Source: an uncultured Lachnospiraceae bacterium
Lineage (GTDB): Bacteria > Bacillota > Clostridia > Lachnospirales > Lachnospiraceae
Length of the DNA: 64,000 nucleotides
Assembly: GCA_902794825.1 (NCBI GenBank)
Contig: CADBIU010000012.1
Span: 1-64,000, forward strand
Direction of reading: 5' to 3'
The stretch's first letter is position 1, and each line of letters begins with the position of its first letter. The notes under the pieces are model-generated. The model worked only from the letters and a program-made list of their open reading frames with translations. It made no database searches and was not told the origin of the DNA. The position numbers were made by a program, and so were the translations under genes. This document shows positions 27,632-36,116 of this stretch, one piece after another.

Positions 27632-27664
27632 AAAAGAAACCGGATGCCTCCATGACATCCGGTT
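27632..27664 (-). terminator. terminator of the asp23-fakA transcript
   Basis: Arms AACCGGATG (27656-27664 on the minus strand) and CATCCGGTT (27638-27646) form a stem followed by TCTTTT in the minus direction, between fakA and recG. Confidence 0.75.
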
Positions 27665-27724
27665 TATGTGACTGCATATTATGCATTGTTCTCTTGTCAG
27701 GCAGACTTGTACTCCATATCCGGC

Positions 27725-29437
27725 TTATTCAGCAGACAAAATATAGTAGTAGATCGGCTGTCCGCCGTATTGAAGCTCAACGTCACAGGACGGGAAAACT
27801 TCCGAAGCCCTGGCTCTGAACTTCTCGGCTTTTTCTTCCTCAACATCTTCTCCGTAGTAAATACTGATGATCTCTGTATTTTCATCTACGATCTTCTTTA
27901 ATGACTCAAAAGTCACATCTTCGATATCGCCACCGGTTGTGAGAATGCCGCTGTCGCCGATTCCCATGATATCGCCTTCGTGGATCTTGATATTATCGAT
28001 CTCCGTATCCCTGACGGCATATGTGACCTCCGCGCTGTGAACGGAGCCGATCTCCTCCAGCATATTGGCCTTGTTTGCTTCAGCGTCCAGGTCAGGCATA
28101 TAATTGATCACTGCTGTGATTCCCTGAGGTACTGTAGTCGTGGGAACTACGATCACCTTCTTGTCAGTTGTAAGGGAGGCCGCCTGATTGGCTGCCATGA
28201 TGATGTTCTTGTTGTTCGGAAGGACAAATACAACATCAGCGTTTACACTCTCCACAGCCTTAAGCACATCGTCCGTGCTGGGATTCATTGTCTGGCCGCC
28301 GCTGATCACGTAATCAACGCCGAGACCCGTGAAGATATCCCTGATTCCGTCGCCGACAGATACAGTGATAAATCCGACTTCCTTTCTGGGCTGTTCGGGC
28401 ATCCTGGGAGTTTCTGTCTCAGCAGGCTTTTTCGGTTCTGCGGCATCGGATACGGAAGAAGGCTTAGCCGCGTCCGCACTCCTGCCAATGGATTCAGTGT
28501 CCTTGAGATTGAGAAGTCTCACTTCTCCCAGTTCACCGAATTTCTGGCTTCTCTGAATGATCAGACCGGGATCGTTGGTCTGGCATTTAACATGGAGGAT
28601 ATCCCCTTCCACTGCGCATTTCACGCGGTCGCCGAGGGACTTGAGGAATTCCAGGTACTCCTTCTGGTCTCTGGAGGAGGGCTTCTTCGCCATCAGTACC
28701 GTCATTCTCATCTTGTAGATAAAACGGAGCTCTTCTTTCTCGGCCGCTTCCTTCTCGGGCTCGGCTTCAGCCTTAACTTCCTCTTTCTCCATCAGAGCGC
28801 TGTAGTCGATCTCCTTGCCGAGGAACCGGTCGAATGCGCCTTTCAGGACCTGAACAAGGCCCTGTCCGCCGGAGTCAACTACGCCTGCCTGTTTGAGGAC
28901 CGGCAGCAGCTCAGGCGTGTTTGCAAGAACCTTCTCCGCTTCCTCAAGGACTGCTCCGAGGAATACTTCCAGGTTCTCTTCGCCTGCGTCAGCGAGTTCT
29001 CTTGACTTGACTGAAGCGCCCTTGGCTACGGTAAGGATCGTACCTTCCTTGGGTTTCATGACAGCTTTATAAGCAGTCTCCACTGCTCTGTCAAATCCAT
29101 CCGCCAGAACGGGGATTGTAAGCTCTGTCTCAGTCTTAGCCACTTTTCCGAATCCGCGGATCAGCTGTGAGAGAATAACGCCCGAATTTCCTCTGGCTCC
29201 TCTCAAAGATCCGGAGGACATTGCCTTACAAACGTCCTTCATGCTGTCGGTGCTTCCAAGAGCGGAAACCTCCTTGACGGCGGACTTGATCGTAAGAGTC
29301 ATATTCGTGCCGGTATCTCCGTCGGGAACGGGGAATACATTGAGTTCATTGATCCATTCTTTATTTGCTTCCAAATTGGCTGCGCCGGCGAAAAACATCT
29401 CTGCCAGCAGTTTTGCATCGATTGCGCTGGTTGTCAC
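27725..29437 (-). CDS. fakA: fatty acid kinase FakA/YloV (DAK2 domain)
   Basis: FakA phosphorylates fatty acids presented by DegV-type FakB proteins for phospholipid synthesis. The 570-residue protein has the DhaL/DAK2 kinase domain (about 1-200; FPVPDGDTGTNM is the Mg-ATP site) and C-terminal FakB-binding and DegV-like domains, with an intervening Glu/Lys- and Pro-rich linker. The GTG at 29437 is the start: AGGAGG lies 8 nt before it, and the first residues (MTTSAIDAKLLAEMF) then match the family. It lies 57 nt after the Asp23 gene, the usual Firmicutes order. Confidence 0.93.
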   Translation of the reverse strand: MTTSAIDAKLLAEMFFAGAANLEANKEWINELNVFPVPDGDTGTNMTLTIKSAVKEVSALGSTDSMKDVCKAMSSGSLRGARGNSGVILSQLIRGFGKVAKTETELTIPVLADGFDRAVETAYKAVMKPKEGTILTVAKGASVKSRELADAGEENLEVFLGAVLEEAEKVLANTPELLPVLKQAGVVDSGGQGLVQVLKGAFDRFLGKEIDYSALMEKEEVKAEAEPEKEAAEKEELRFIYKMRMTVLMAKKPSSRDQKEYLEFLKSLGDRVKCAVEGDILHVKCQTNDPGLIIQRSQKFGELGEVRLLNLKDTESIGRSADAAKPSSVSDAAEPKKPAETETPRMPEQPRKEVGFITVSVGDGIRDIFTGLGVDYVISGGQTMNPSTDDVLKAVESVNADVVFVLPNNKNIIMAANQAASLTTDKKVIVVPTTTVPQGITAVINYMPDLDAEANKANMLEEIGSVHSAEVTYAVRDTEIDNIKIHEGDIMGIGDSGILTTGGDIEDVTFESLKKIVDENTEIISIYYGEDVEEEKAEKFRARASEVFPSCDVELQYGGQPIYYYILSAE

Positions 29438-29494
29438 CGCATCTTCCTCCTGATTACTTAAAATTTCATGATTGTACGGGCAGTGCACTGTTAC

Positions 29495-29857
29495 TCAGTC
29501 AATGACGCGTACGCCCTCTACATAAACATTGATCTTCTCTACCTCAAGGCCGGTGAAATCCTCCACTCGGTATGCGACAGATGAAACCAGGTTATCAGCC
29601 ACAGCCATGATATTAACTCCATAGGACACGATCACATGAAAATCAATAACAAGTTTGTTCCTGGAGTTAAGAGTTACGTTGATCCCCTTTGTCATGCTTT
29701 CTCTCTTCAGGAGGTTTGCAAATCCTTCCTTGCTGTTGACAGCAGCCATGCCGACAATGCCAAAACACTCGTTTGCGACATTGCCTGCAAACCGGGCGAT
29801 CACTTCGGGATCAACACTTATGTTACCCATATGTGTATTAAATAAAAATGTCTTCAA
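29495..29857 (-). CDS. Asp23/Gls24 family envelope stress protein (YloU)
   Basis: This 120-residue Asp23 domain protein is likely to be associated with the envelope or stress response. It contains ISVDPEVIARFAGNVA, the central FHVIVSYGVNI and the C-terminal KINVYVEGVRVID of the family. The TTG at 29857 is taken as the start because AAGGAG lies 8 nt upstream; an ATG further on has no ribosome site. It heads the fakA operon and is divergent from rpmB. Confidence 0.9.
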   Translation of the reverse strand: MKTFLFNTHMGNISVDPEVIARFAGNVANECFGIVGMAAVNSKEGFANLLKRESMTKGINVTLNSRNKLVIDFHVIVSYGVNIMAVADNLVSSVAYRVEDFTGLEVEKINVYVEGVRVID

Positions 29858-29962
29858 AGGCCATTCTCCTTTCAAGCCGGGCAGTCCGGCGTAGTGATGA
29901 TTCGATCACACCTATGTCCTGAAACAGTTATTTCTAATTCAATACGTGATAAATCAATTTAG

Positions 29963-29968
29963 ATTATA
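29963..29968 (-). promoter_or_regulatory. candidate -10 element for the asp23-fakA transcript
   Basis: A perfect TATAAT on the minus strand lies about 106 nt before the TTG start. The -35 position holds only TTTTCT, so the call is tentative. Confidence 0.45.
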
Positions 29969-30045
29969 ACCTTAAAACAGTGAAAAGAAAAGGTTCTATT
30001 GCCGCTTCATAATCATAATTCCCGCTGAATTCATTTATTTTTTTC

Positions 30046-30074
30046 TTGCATTCATGTTTCATTTTTGATACTAT
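30046..30074 (+). promoter_or_regulatory. promoter of rpmB
   Basis: TTGCAT (30046-30051) and TACTAT (30069-30074), 17 bp apart, precede rpmB. Confidence 0.75.
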
Positions 30075-30118
30075 ACAAATGTTGTAGACCCGAATATGTA
30101 CGTTAGGAGGTGTTTAAG

Positions 30119-30271
30119 ATGGCAAAATGTGATATCCATTCTCATAGAAGATCCAACAGAATCTGGAATTCCAACGTCCAGAAGGTTGCTGTGAACGTCA
30201 ACGGCGCTAAGAAGAGAATGCATGTCTGCACCAGCTGCCTTAGATCCGGCAAGGTCGAGCGCGCTATTTAA
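30119..30271 (+). CDS. rpmB: 50S ribosomal protein L28 with 12-residue internal deletion
   Basis: The 50-residue product begins MAKCDIHSHRRSNRIW and ends VCTSCLRSGKVERAI, so both ends match L28. The usual protein is about 62 residues and has a segment of the type CGKGxxFGNNVS between MAKCxI and HSHRR. That segment is missing here, in frame, which removes one of the two cysteines of the first CxxC. The second CxxC (CTSC) is kept. AGGAGG precedes the ATG and a promoter and terminator frame the gene, so it looks expressed. It could be a real shortened L28, one of two paralogues in the genome, or an assembly artefact. Confidence 0.85.
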   Translation: MAKCDIHSHRRSNRIWNSNVQKVAVNVNGAKKRMHVCTSCLRSGKVERAI

Positions 30272-30330
30272 TATAGCGGCAGGATCAGGATCATCGCAAT
30301 CTGAATGCGAGCATATCAAATTGGTAAATA

Positions 30331-30358
30331 AAAAGGACTGTATTTCACAGTCCTTTTT
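30331..30358 (+). terminator. bidirectional terminator between rpmB and the epimerase gene
   Basis: Arms AAAAGGACTGT (30331-30341) and its complement (30347-30357) carry A and T tracts on both sides, so the hairpin can end both converging transcripts. Confidence 0.9.
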
Positions 30359-30370
30359 CTTGTGCTCTTT

Positions 30371-31423
30371 TCACGCCAGGGAACGAAGGTACTCCGCAAG
30401 TCTTCTGTACATCCAGACAAGATCCTGCTCAGGTTCCCATCCCAGCGCCTGTATCTTGGAAATGTCCATATTCAGAAAGCTCGGAGCCGGGTAACGGGAA
30501 GCATCTCCGTTTTCATCCACTCTGACAGCGATCTTTCCTCCGGCAACTTCTCTTGCCACCATTTCACCCATTTCAAATATGGAACAGTAAGTAGCGGGAT
30601 TTGCAGCGTTATAAGTTTCTCCCGGAGTTCCGCTCAGCAGAACTGTCAGGATCGCCGTCACCGCCTGTGCTGTATAAAGATACGGATGCCGGCTTGTGCC
30701 TTTTGTAGCCAGCACTATATCTTTGCCGTCAATGGCGTTTCTTGTCATCATCGCAAACACCCGCCGGTCATTGTAATCCACCCCGGGGCCGAAAGTCTGC
30801 GCAAGGCGGATGCTCATTGCGGGAAGTCCGTATTCAGCTGCATATGAAGTGCAGAGCATCTCGCACATTCTCTTGCTTTCAGGATAACAGCTTCTTGTTT
30901 TTCCAAGATCAATCTTCCCGAGAGCTCCTTCATCCAGCGCGTCTTCCGTGTTGACTTCTCCGAAAGCTTCCATGCTGGAAAGAAATAAAAAGCCCTTTGT
31001 GCTTCGCTTTCTCGCTTCCTCCAGTAAGCCTGTCGTTCCCTCAACAGATGTTCGGATGACTTCCACCGGGTGTTCATTCATGAAGGCGCTCGCAGTCGGG
31101 CAGGCGCCGTGAATCCAGTAGTCAATCTTTTCCGGAAGAGAAGGCAGCTGCTGCATCGTCCCTGCTAATAGCCGCAGTTCCGGGGCATTTACCAGCTTGC
31201 CGAGTACTCTCTTTGCTTTTTCTGTGTCCCTGACAACTGCGCAGACATCAAGTCCCAGTCCGCGTTCACGTCCCGCACGGATCAGGGCGTTGATCACGGT
31301 CATGCCGATCAGCCCTGTCCCGCCTGTCACAAGTACCGTGCTGTCTCTGAGCTTCTCCCAAGGCAGGTCAGCTTTGCAGATCCACTCCATATCTTCCTTA
31401 AAGATCTCTGAATTTTCTGTCAT
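30371..31423 (-). CDS. NAD-dependent epimerase/dehydratase
   Basis: This 350-residue extended short-chain dehydrogenase has the cofactor motif VLVTGGTGLIG (about 30-40), the active-site pair YPESK and the SIRLAQTFGPG substrate loop. Such enzymes modify nucleotide-linked sugars in the cytoplasm. It lies 16 nt after a cytidylyltransferase gene, in an operon that also has a LicD transferase, so its substrate may be a CDP-linked sugar or alditol precursor. The exact reaction is unknown. A terminator follows it. Confidence 0.85.
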   Translation of the reverse strand: MTENSEIFKEDMEWICKADLPWEKLRDSTVLVTGGTGLIGMTVINALIRAGRERGLGLDVCAVVRDTEKAKRVLGKLVNAPELRLLAGTMQQLPSLPEKIDYWIHGACPTASAFMNEHPVEVIRTSVEGTTGLLEEARKRSTKGFLFLSSMEAFGEVNTEDALDEGALGKIDLGKTRSCYPESKRMCEMLCTSYAAEYGLPAMSIRLAQTFGPGVDYNDRRVFAMMTRNAIDGKDIVLATKGTSRHPYLYTAQAVTAILTVLLSGTPGETYNAANPATYCSIFEMGEMVAREVAGGKIAVRVDENGDASRYPAPSFLNMDISKIQALGWEPEQDLVWMYRRLAEYLRSLA

Positions 31424-31439
31424 TTAAATCTCCCGGTCA

Positions 31440-32165
31440 TCAGATTCCAAAGATCTGAGAGCTCTCTCTTGCATCGACCATTGCGCGGAAAATATAGAAG
31501 TCACTCGGTGTTGTGATCTTTATGTTCTCCGGTTTTCCCTGCACAGTATAGAGCTTATATCCGTAATGTTTCATCATGCTTGCGGAATCAATAAAGCCTG
31601 TTCCGGTCTGTTCCTCACGCACTTTGTTGTGAACGCCGAGGATCTCTCCGAGGTAGAAACTCTGGGGCGCCCTTGCGAGTTCGCATTTGGACCTGTCGAT
31701 GATCGTTCCGACTGCCCCTGTTTCGTCCTTCATTGTGATCGTCTCAATAGCCGCAGTGACGGTGATGGCAGTTCCCCGCTCTTTCACAGTTCTTATATTT
31801 GCGGAGATAGTCTCTTCGTCGATCAGGGGCCTTACGCCGTCATGGATCAATACTATATCCTTCTCCTCATAGGATTCCGCAGCCGCACACAGACCGTTAT
31901 AGATGGACTCCTGCCCTGTGCTTCCTCCGGGAACGATTTTTCTGATCTTCTTAAGTCCGAACTTCCGCACAAGTTCCTGTGTGTATCCGATCCAGCTTTC
32001 CAGCATTACGACCACGATGCCGTCGATCTCGCTGTGCTGGTCAAAAGCTTCAAGAGTATAGACGATGATAGGTTTCCCGTGCAGTTCCAGAAACTGTTTG
32101 GGCCTTGTCCTGGTGTTCATTCTCTGTCCGGTACCGCCGGCAAAAATTACAGCAACATTGCTCAT
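31440..32165 (-). CDS. IspD/TarI family cytidylyltransferase
   Basis: The 241-residue enzyme transfers CMP from CTP to a phosphorylated alcohol. The N-terminal VIFAGGTGQRMNTRTRPKQF loop and the HDGVRPLID motif define the family. IspD (isoprenoid) and TarI (ribitol-5-phosphate) share these motifs. Because licD and an epimerase are in the same operon, a role in making a CDP-activated surface-polymer unit, as TarI does, seems likelier. The start overlaps the gerW stop (ATGA), which implies coupling. Confidence 0.82.
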   Translation of the reverse strand: MSNVAVIFAGGTGQRMNTRTRPKQFLELHGKPIIVYTLEAFDQHSEIDGIVVVMLESWIGYTQELVRKFGLKKIRKIVPGGSTGQESIYNGLCAAAESYEEKDIVLIHDGVRPLIDEETISANIRTVKERGTAITVTAAIETITMKDETGAVGTIIDRSKCELARAPQSFYLGEILGVHNKVREEQTGTGFIDSASMMKHYGYKLYTVQGKPENIKITTPSDFYIFRAMVDARESSQIFGI

Positions 32166-32596
32166 TTATCTTCTCCTGCGTCCCTTACGGAAACATCCTT
32201 TACTTCAGACTCGGGGAACGCGGCTTTTACAGCTTCGTCATCAGATATCATTCCGCTGTTTCTGTTTCTGATCTTATCGACAACGTCGGGAATCATATCA
32301 ACCAGCTTGGTGACAGCAGTCTGATCTTTGATATTGACCACCTTAGTCTGTCCGTTTTTGATGATAAGTATCGCTGTAGGAGTCATCTTGGCGGAAAAGC
32401 CGCCTGCGCCGGCATCCTTGTGGTCAGTCCCGTTGGAGCCTGCTCCGCATCCGATGGCGACATCGGAAAGCGGAATGATGATCTGATCACCGATCCTGAC
32501 GGGCGCGCCGACCACAGTCTTGGATGTGAGCACACTCTCTGCGCCATCCATAAGAGATTTGACTACTGTTGAGATACTGTTCTTTTCTTCAGCCAT
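32162..32596 (-). CDS. gerW: GerW family (YtfJ) sporulation-associated protein
   Basis: YtfJ/GerW is needed for spore germination in Bacillus, but homologues also occur in Clostridia that are not known to form spores. The 144-residue protein has the family core VGAPVRIGDQIIIPLSDV, then GCGAGSNG and GGFSAKMTPTAILI. The DUF2953 gene upstream corresponds to ytfI, the usual neighbour. It gives weak evidence for sporulation ability. Confidence 0.9.
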   Translation of the reverse strand: MAEEKNSISTVVKSLMDGAESVLTSKTVVGAPVRIGDQIIIPLSDVAIGCGAGSNGTDHKDAGAGGFSAKMTPTAILIIKNGQTKVVNIKDQTAVTKLVDMIPDVVDKIRNRNSGMISDDEAVKAAFPESEVKDVSVRDAGEDK

Positions 32597-32682
32597 TTGA
32601 GTTCCTCTTTCTTCGCTTTACAGCCTGAACTTGTTATTACGTGTTTCTATATTTAATATGTTCATCTAATAAATGCCCGCAT

Positions 32683-33477
32683 TTATTGCAGTTTGCTCTT
32701 TACCTTCTTAAGCTTTCTGAGCACCTTCCGGCAGTCCTTGTCAAAAATCAGAGGGACCGTTTCCTTAACCGGCGTGATCAGCCTGATCTTCCCTGCCATC
32801 TCCGCATTCATGTCACAGCGGTACAGATCCCATTCCGTATTGATTCCCAGATGCTCGTCCATAAACGGCATCAGTATTGAATTGAAACCCATCATTTTTC
32901 CGTTGAGGCAGGGGTCATTAAGGCCCACATTGCCGCTGATCTTCCAGTGGTCCGGCATCATGGAGTCTATAATCTTCAAAAGGCGCCGGCTGACTTTTCG
33001 AAAAGCTCTTCTGCCGCAGCTTCCCGTCAGGACTCTGTGGATATAATCGACCACGTTAATGATTTTCTCTGCCTTGCCGACAGCAGTCTCAACTCTTTGA
33101 GTGAGGGAAGTTTCCTCTTTTTCTTCTTCCTCTTCTTTCTCCTCTTCCGCCTCTTCCTCTGAGGTTTCCTCTTTCCTCAGCCTGTCCATGATCCTGATGT
33201 CCCTGCCGAAAACCTTCACGGCGATCAACTCGTTCCCCGGAAAAGCAACAAGAACTGTCACGGCGCCGAGGAGCCAGGAAATTCGGGCTGTCACCTCTGA
33301 GTTTTCCCTGAGTACGGAAACAGGAAACTCCTCATGCCTGTCGGGATCCTCTACTGCCGCTCTCGCGTTATATTTGATCGGTACCAGCAGTACAATGAGA
33401 AGGATAACAAGGATCAGAGCCAGAAGGACCAGCAATATAATTCCCAGCCATTTCAATATAGTTAGAAATACCGCCAT
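32683..33477 (-). CDS. DUF2953 (YtfI-type) membrane-anchored protein
   Basis: The 264-residue protein has one N-terminal transmembrane helix (about 8-33), a beta-rich segment, an extremely Glu/Lys-rich stretch (about 103-130) and a C-terminal domain of the DUF2953 type (DHWKISGNVGLNDPCLNGKM). In Bacillus ytfI lies next to ytfJ, as here. Its molecular role is unknown. The ATG at 33477 follows GGAGG. Confidence 0.85.
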   Translation of the reverse strand: MAVFLTILKWLGIILLVLLALILVILLIVLLVPIKYNARAAVEDPDRHEEFPVSVLRENSEVTARISWLLGAVTVLVAFPGNELIAVKVFGRDIRIMDRLRKEETSEEEAEEEKEEEEEKEETSLTQRVETAVGKAEKIINVVDYIHRVLTGSCGRRAFRKVSRRLLKIIDSMMPDHWKISGNVGLNDPCLNGKMMGFNSILMPFMDEHLGINTEWDLYRCDMNAEMAGKIRLITPVKETVPLIFDKDCRKVLRKLKKVKSKLQ

Positions 33478-33487
33478 TTCCGCCTCC

Positions 33488-33928
33488 TTACTCTGACTGC
33501 GGCTGCTTCGGCTGCTCCTCCTGCGTGTCAGGCGCGCCGCTGCCGGATGAGAGCGGGGATTTATCAGACAGCGCAGGATTTACATCTCTGCCCCGCAGTT
33601 TCCTTATTCCATGCGGGAACAGGTAAGCTCTGACGTCGCCGCTTCCTGTGTGGTCATATGCCTCCTGCACAAGTCTCTGCACAAGTTCCACAGCCTCTGT
33701 ACGTCCCGCGGCAATGCCGATGATGTAGGGAGGGTACGTTTTATAATACGGCTGTTGGAGATTGACACAGTGGAGAATCTCAAGCTGGTTGGAACCCGGC
33801 CCGGGAATAGACGGACTCAGTGCGATCACGTAGATCGTGAACTGTCCTTCCCCGCGCATCAGCTTTCTCTTCACTTCTTCAGGGTCCCTTATGGAAGGTC
33901 CTGCGTAGAGATTCTTATAAAAATACAT
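33488..33928 (-). CDS. conserved hypothetical protein with disordered tail
   Basis: I do not recognise this 146-residue protein. Residues 1-110 look like a compact alpha/beta domain (FTIYVIALSPSIPGPGSNQL and IIGIAAGRTEAVELVQRLV). Residues 115-146 are Pro/Ser/Gln/Glu rich and probably disordered. It has no signal peptide. It lies 6 nt after the glycosyltransferase and 10 nt before the DUF2953 gene, so it is expressed with them. Confidence 0.75.
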   Translation of the reverse strand: MYFYKNLYAGPSIRDPEEVKRKLMRGEGQFTIYVIALSPSIPGPGSNQLEILHCVNLQQPYYKTYPPYIIGIAAGRTEAVELVQRLVQEAYDHTGSGDVRAYLFPHGIRKLRGRDVNPALSDKSPLSSGSGAPDTQEEQPKQPQSE

Positions 33929-33934
33929 ACAGAT

Positions 33935-35008
33935 CTACTCCTTTTGACCCAGAACTCTCTCAAGTGCTCTTGTGGTGTATTTCCCCTTTCGGAGCCTGTC
34001 AGAGATCCTCATGGTATTGGAACGGATCGCGTCATACTCTTCCGCTGTGATATCGGCGATCCTTCCGGGGATCTCTTCGATGGAGTCCACCGTGATGCCG
34101 CACCCGTTCTTTGTAATATATGGGGCAAGAGCCGCTTCGCTCCATATGATCACCGGCATCCCCGACGCAAGATACAGTGAGGCCTTATGCGGATCATTGA
34201 TCCTCAGGTACTCTCCGTATGTCCCGCTGCAGGTTTCGGTGGTCTCACCGTCCCACACAAGACCGAAACTCCCTTCCATCACTTCCGGAAGTCTGTCCGG
34301 TTCAAAAGATCCCAGATATCTCACATTATCCTGAGGATCCGCTTCATATCCGACACCGTAGAGGTTAAAGCCGATCCCCTCCGGAAGGTGATAGGCATAG
34401 CCGGCTTTGTGGGGCCTGAGCGCGCCGGCGATCACAACCGGACCGTCAGCCCTTGTCTTCGCGTATCCGGCTTCAGGGATCAGATAATCAAATATCCCGA
34501 GCACTTCCATCCTGGAAGAGGGAATACCCATAGAAGCGAGCTTCTTTTTCATATTTCTGTTATGAACAATGATCCCGTCACAGTTCTTGAGGAGCGTCTC
34601 CTCTTCAAGGCGAAGCCTTATCTTCTCTCTTCGCGTCGTAGTGCCTCTTATGGCCGCCCGCAGGATCTCAAGATCATGGATCAGAAGTATGATCCTGACG
34701 CCTCTTTTTCTCGCCTTTCTGATACAGGACGCAAGGAGCACCGAGTGATTGACTATAGGAAACTGAATGACAAGGACATCTCCCTCACCCGTCACGGAAA
34801 GGCAGTCGTCCCACACTTTCATGAGTCTGTAGTGATAGCCGGCTTTCTCTAGAACATTCTGTCCCTCTCTGTCAGTCTGCGGCATACAGATCTCAATTCC
34901 CTTATAACCGTTTTTTTCAAGGATCACATCGACGTCATCCCTGGCCTTGATGCCGGCTGTGCGCTGATAGCCCTCTTCGTTCCATATCTCTTTAGTATAA
35001 TATTTCAT
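33935..35008 (-). CDS. glycosyltransferase, Gtf3/galactofuranosyltransferase-like
   Basis: The 357-residue protein looks like a GT-B glycosyltransferase. Typical pieces are VIQFPIVNHSVLL, the IILLIHDLE strand, the DGIIVHNRNMKKKL segment and the C-terminal GTYGEYLRINDPHKASLYLA region seen in Gtf3 and galactofuranosyltransferase-type proteins. It would add a sugar from a nucleotide donor at the cytoplasmic side. It is 18 nt downstream of licD. Donor and acceptor are unknown. Confidence 0.8.
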   Translation of the reverse strand: MKYYTKEIWNEEGYQRTAGIKARDDVDVILEKNGYKGIEICMPQTDREGQNVLEKAGYHYRLMKVWDDCLSVTGEGDVLVIQFPIVNHSVLLASCIRKARKRGVRIILLIHDLEILRAAIRGTTTRREKIRLRLEEETLLKNCDGIIVHNRNMKKKLASMGIPSSRMEVLGIFDYLIPEAGYAKTRADGPVVIAGALRPHKAGYAYHLPEGIGFNLYGVGYEADPQDNVRYLGSFEPDRLPEVMEGSFGLVWDGETTETCSGTYGEYLRINDPHKASLYLASGMPVIIWSEAALAPYITKNGCGITVDSIEEIPGRIADITAEEYDAIRSNTMRISDRLRKGKYTTRALERVLGQKE

Positions 35009-35026
35009 AGACTCTGTCCCTGTCGC

Positions 35027-35857
35027 TCAGTCTTCCTGCACCCACACATCCATATCGTGTGTGATCCGTTTCTCCTCAGGAGGCAGCTGCATATAGTCCC
35101 CGTAGAGATTACGGAGATAGTATTCCCAACAGCCCGGAGCAGAAACCACCATGTCCTCGAACTGCATCGGTACAGATTTCAGGTAGAGCTTTCTCGGAAC
35201 GCGCTCCTGAGGTCCGTATCCGTTCGCTATGCCGCCCATATATCCGCACTCGTCGACTTTGTAAGTGCGGCAGGTCCTGTTGATATAATCCAGGATCCGG
35301 GCGTCATCCAGGGGGCTGACAAGAGCTTTGATGAAGGGCTTGAGCGCTTTTCTGAGCGCGGTCTTTCCTTCTCCCGTTCTTGCCTGCTTGACTCTCAGGA
35401 TCCTTCTTGCCGCCAGGGTCTTTCTGAAGATCCGCTTTACTTCTTTCTCATCGTCCGGAAGACCATCCATGGGAAAAATATCGATCCAGAGATTCTTCTC
35501 AGTCTCATCCTGATCGTAAAGTTTCCTTATGCTCGTGTGAAGATCGTAGATCTTGGCAAAGGGATAGTTCAGGTCTCCCAGTTCACAGGCCGCCAGCTTA
35601 TAGTCGCCGGATGCGTTGATCTCATCTGCGTGGGAAAGCAGACGGTCATAATCCTCTCTCGGCATGTTTACGTCTATATCATCGTCCCAGGGAATAAAGC
35701 CCTTATGACGGACAGCGCCGAGAAGAGTCCCCCCTGCAAGATAATACCGGATCCCGTACCGTTCGCAGATGTCTGTAAAGACCTTAAAGATCCTGAGCTC
35801 TCTCTGCTGAATCTCACCGAGGTCCAGTTTCTTCATTTCGCCAGTATTATTATTCAT
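35027..35857 (-). CDS. LicD family phosphotransferase
   Basis: LicD proteins transfer a phospho-alcohol such as phosphocholine or ribitol-phosphate from a CDP carrier onto surface glycans. The roughly 276-residue protein has the nucleotidyltransferase-fold motif YYLAGGTLLGAVRHKGFIPWDDDIDV, shown here only as position: about residues 34-59, with the DDDID metal triad. It opens an operon with a cytidylyltransferase, which would supply the donor. The start is uncertain: an ATG at 35857 has GGAG about 11 nt before it, while one at 35881 lies only some 8 nt from the predicted transcription start. Confidence 0.88.
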   Translation of the reverse strand: MNNNTGEMKKLDLGEIQQRELRIFKVFTDICERYGIRYYLAGGTLLGAVRHKGFIPWDDDIDVNMPREDYDRLLSHADEINASGDYKLAACELGDLNYPFAKIYDLHTSIRKLYDQDETEKNLWIDIFPMDGLPDDEKEVKRIFRKTLAARRILRVKQARTGEGKTALRKALKPFIKALVSPLDDARILDYINRTCRTYKVDECGYMGGIANGYGPQERVPRKLYLKSVPMQFEDMVVSAPGCWEYYLRNLYGDYMQLPPEEKRITHDMDVWVQED

Positions 35858-35895
35858 CTGTTGCATCACTCCATTAGTCATATCCTATAAAAAAG

Positions 35896-35924
35896 AGTAT
35901 AATCCATATCAAAATAGATGTCCA
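35896..35924 (-). promoter_or_regulatory. promoter of the licD operon
   Basis: On the minus strand TGGACA (35919-35924) and TATACT (35896-35901), 17 bp apart. Confidence 0.65.
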
Positions 35925-35950
35925 CAACCCATATTTTCCTTATTTCGTGC

Positions 35951-35979
35951 TTGACATTCATTTTTTGTTCCACTAAGAT
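35951..35979 (+). promoter_or_regulatory. sigma-A promoter of rpsT
   Basis: TTGACA (35951-35956) and TAAGAT (35974-35979) are 17 bp apart. Transcription would begin near 35986, giving a leader of about 130 nt. Confidence 0.85.
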
Positions 35980-35985
35980 ATTATC

Positions 35986-36116
35986 GTATGTGCAGAAAGA
36001 GTTTTCGTGTCTTCTCTGCTGCACTCATGAGCAATATGGAGCACTGTATGCGCGGCTGCACAGCGCTCGGAACGATATGTATAACACTTACTGTACATTA
36101 CATGGAGGTATGTAGA
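35986..36116 (+). promoter_or_regulatory. structured leader of rpsT, candidate autoregulatory RNA
   Basis: The leader can form three hairpins: 35990-36024 (closing GTGCA/TGCAC), 36039-36068 (GAGC/GCTC with inner CTGT/ACAG) and 36077-36098 (ATGTA/TACAT), the last one just before the ribosome site. A long structured 5' region in front of a single ribosomal protein gene suggests feedback control by S20. I cannot assign it to a known leader family. Confidence 0.5.

Noticed and set aside
27980..29005. A 341-codon plus-strand frame
   Set aside because: Antisense to fakA, with no recognisable domains.
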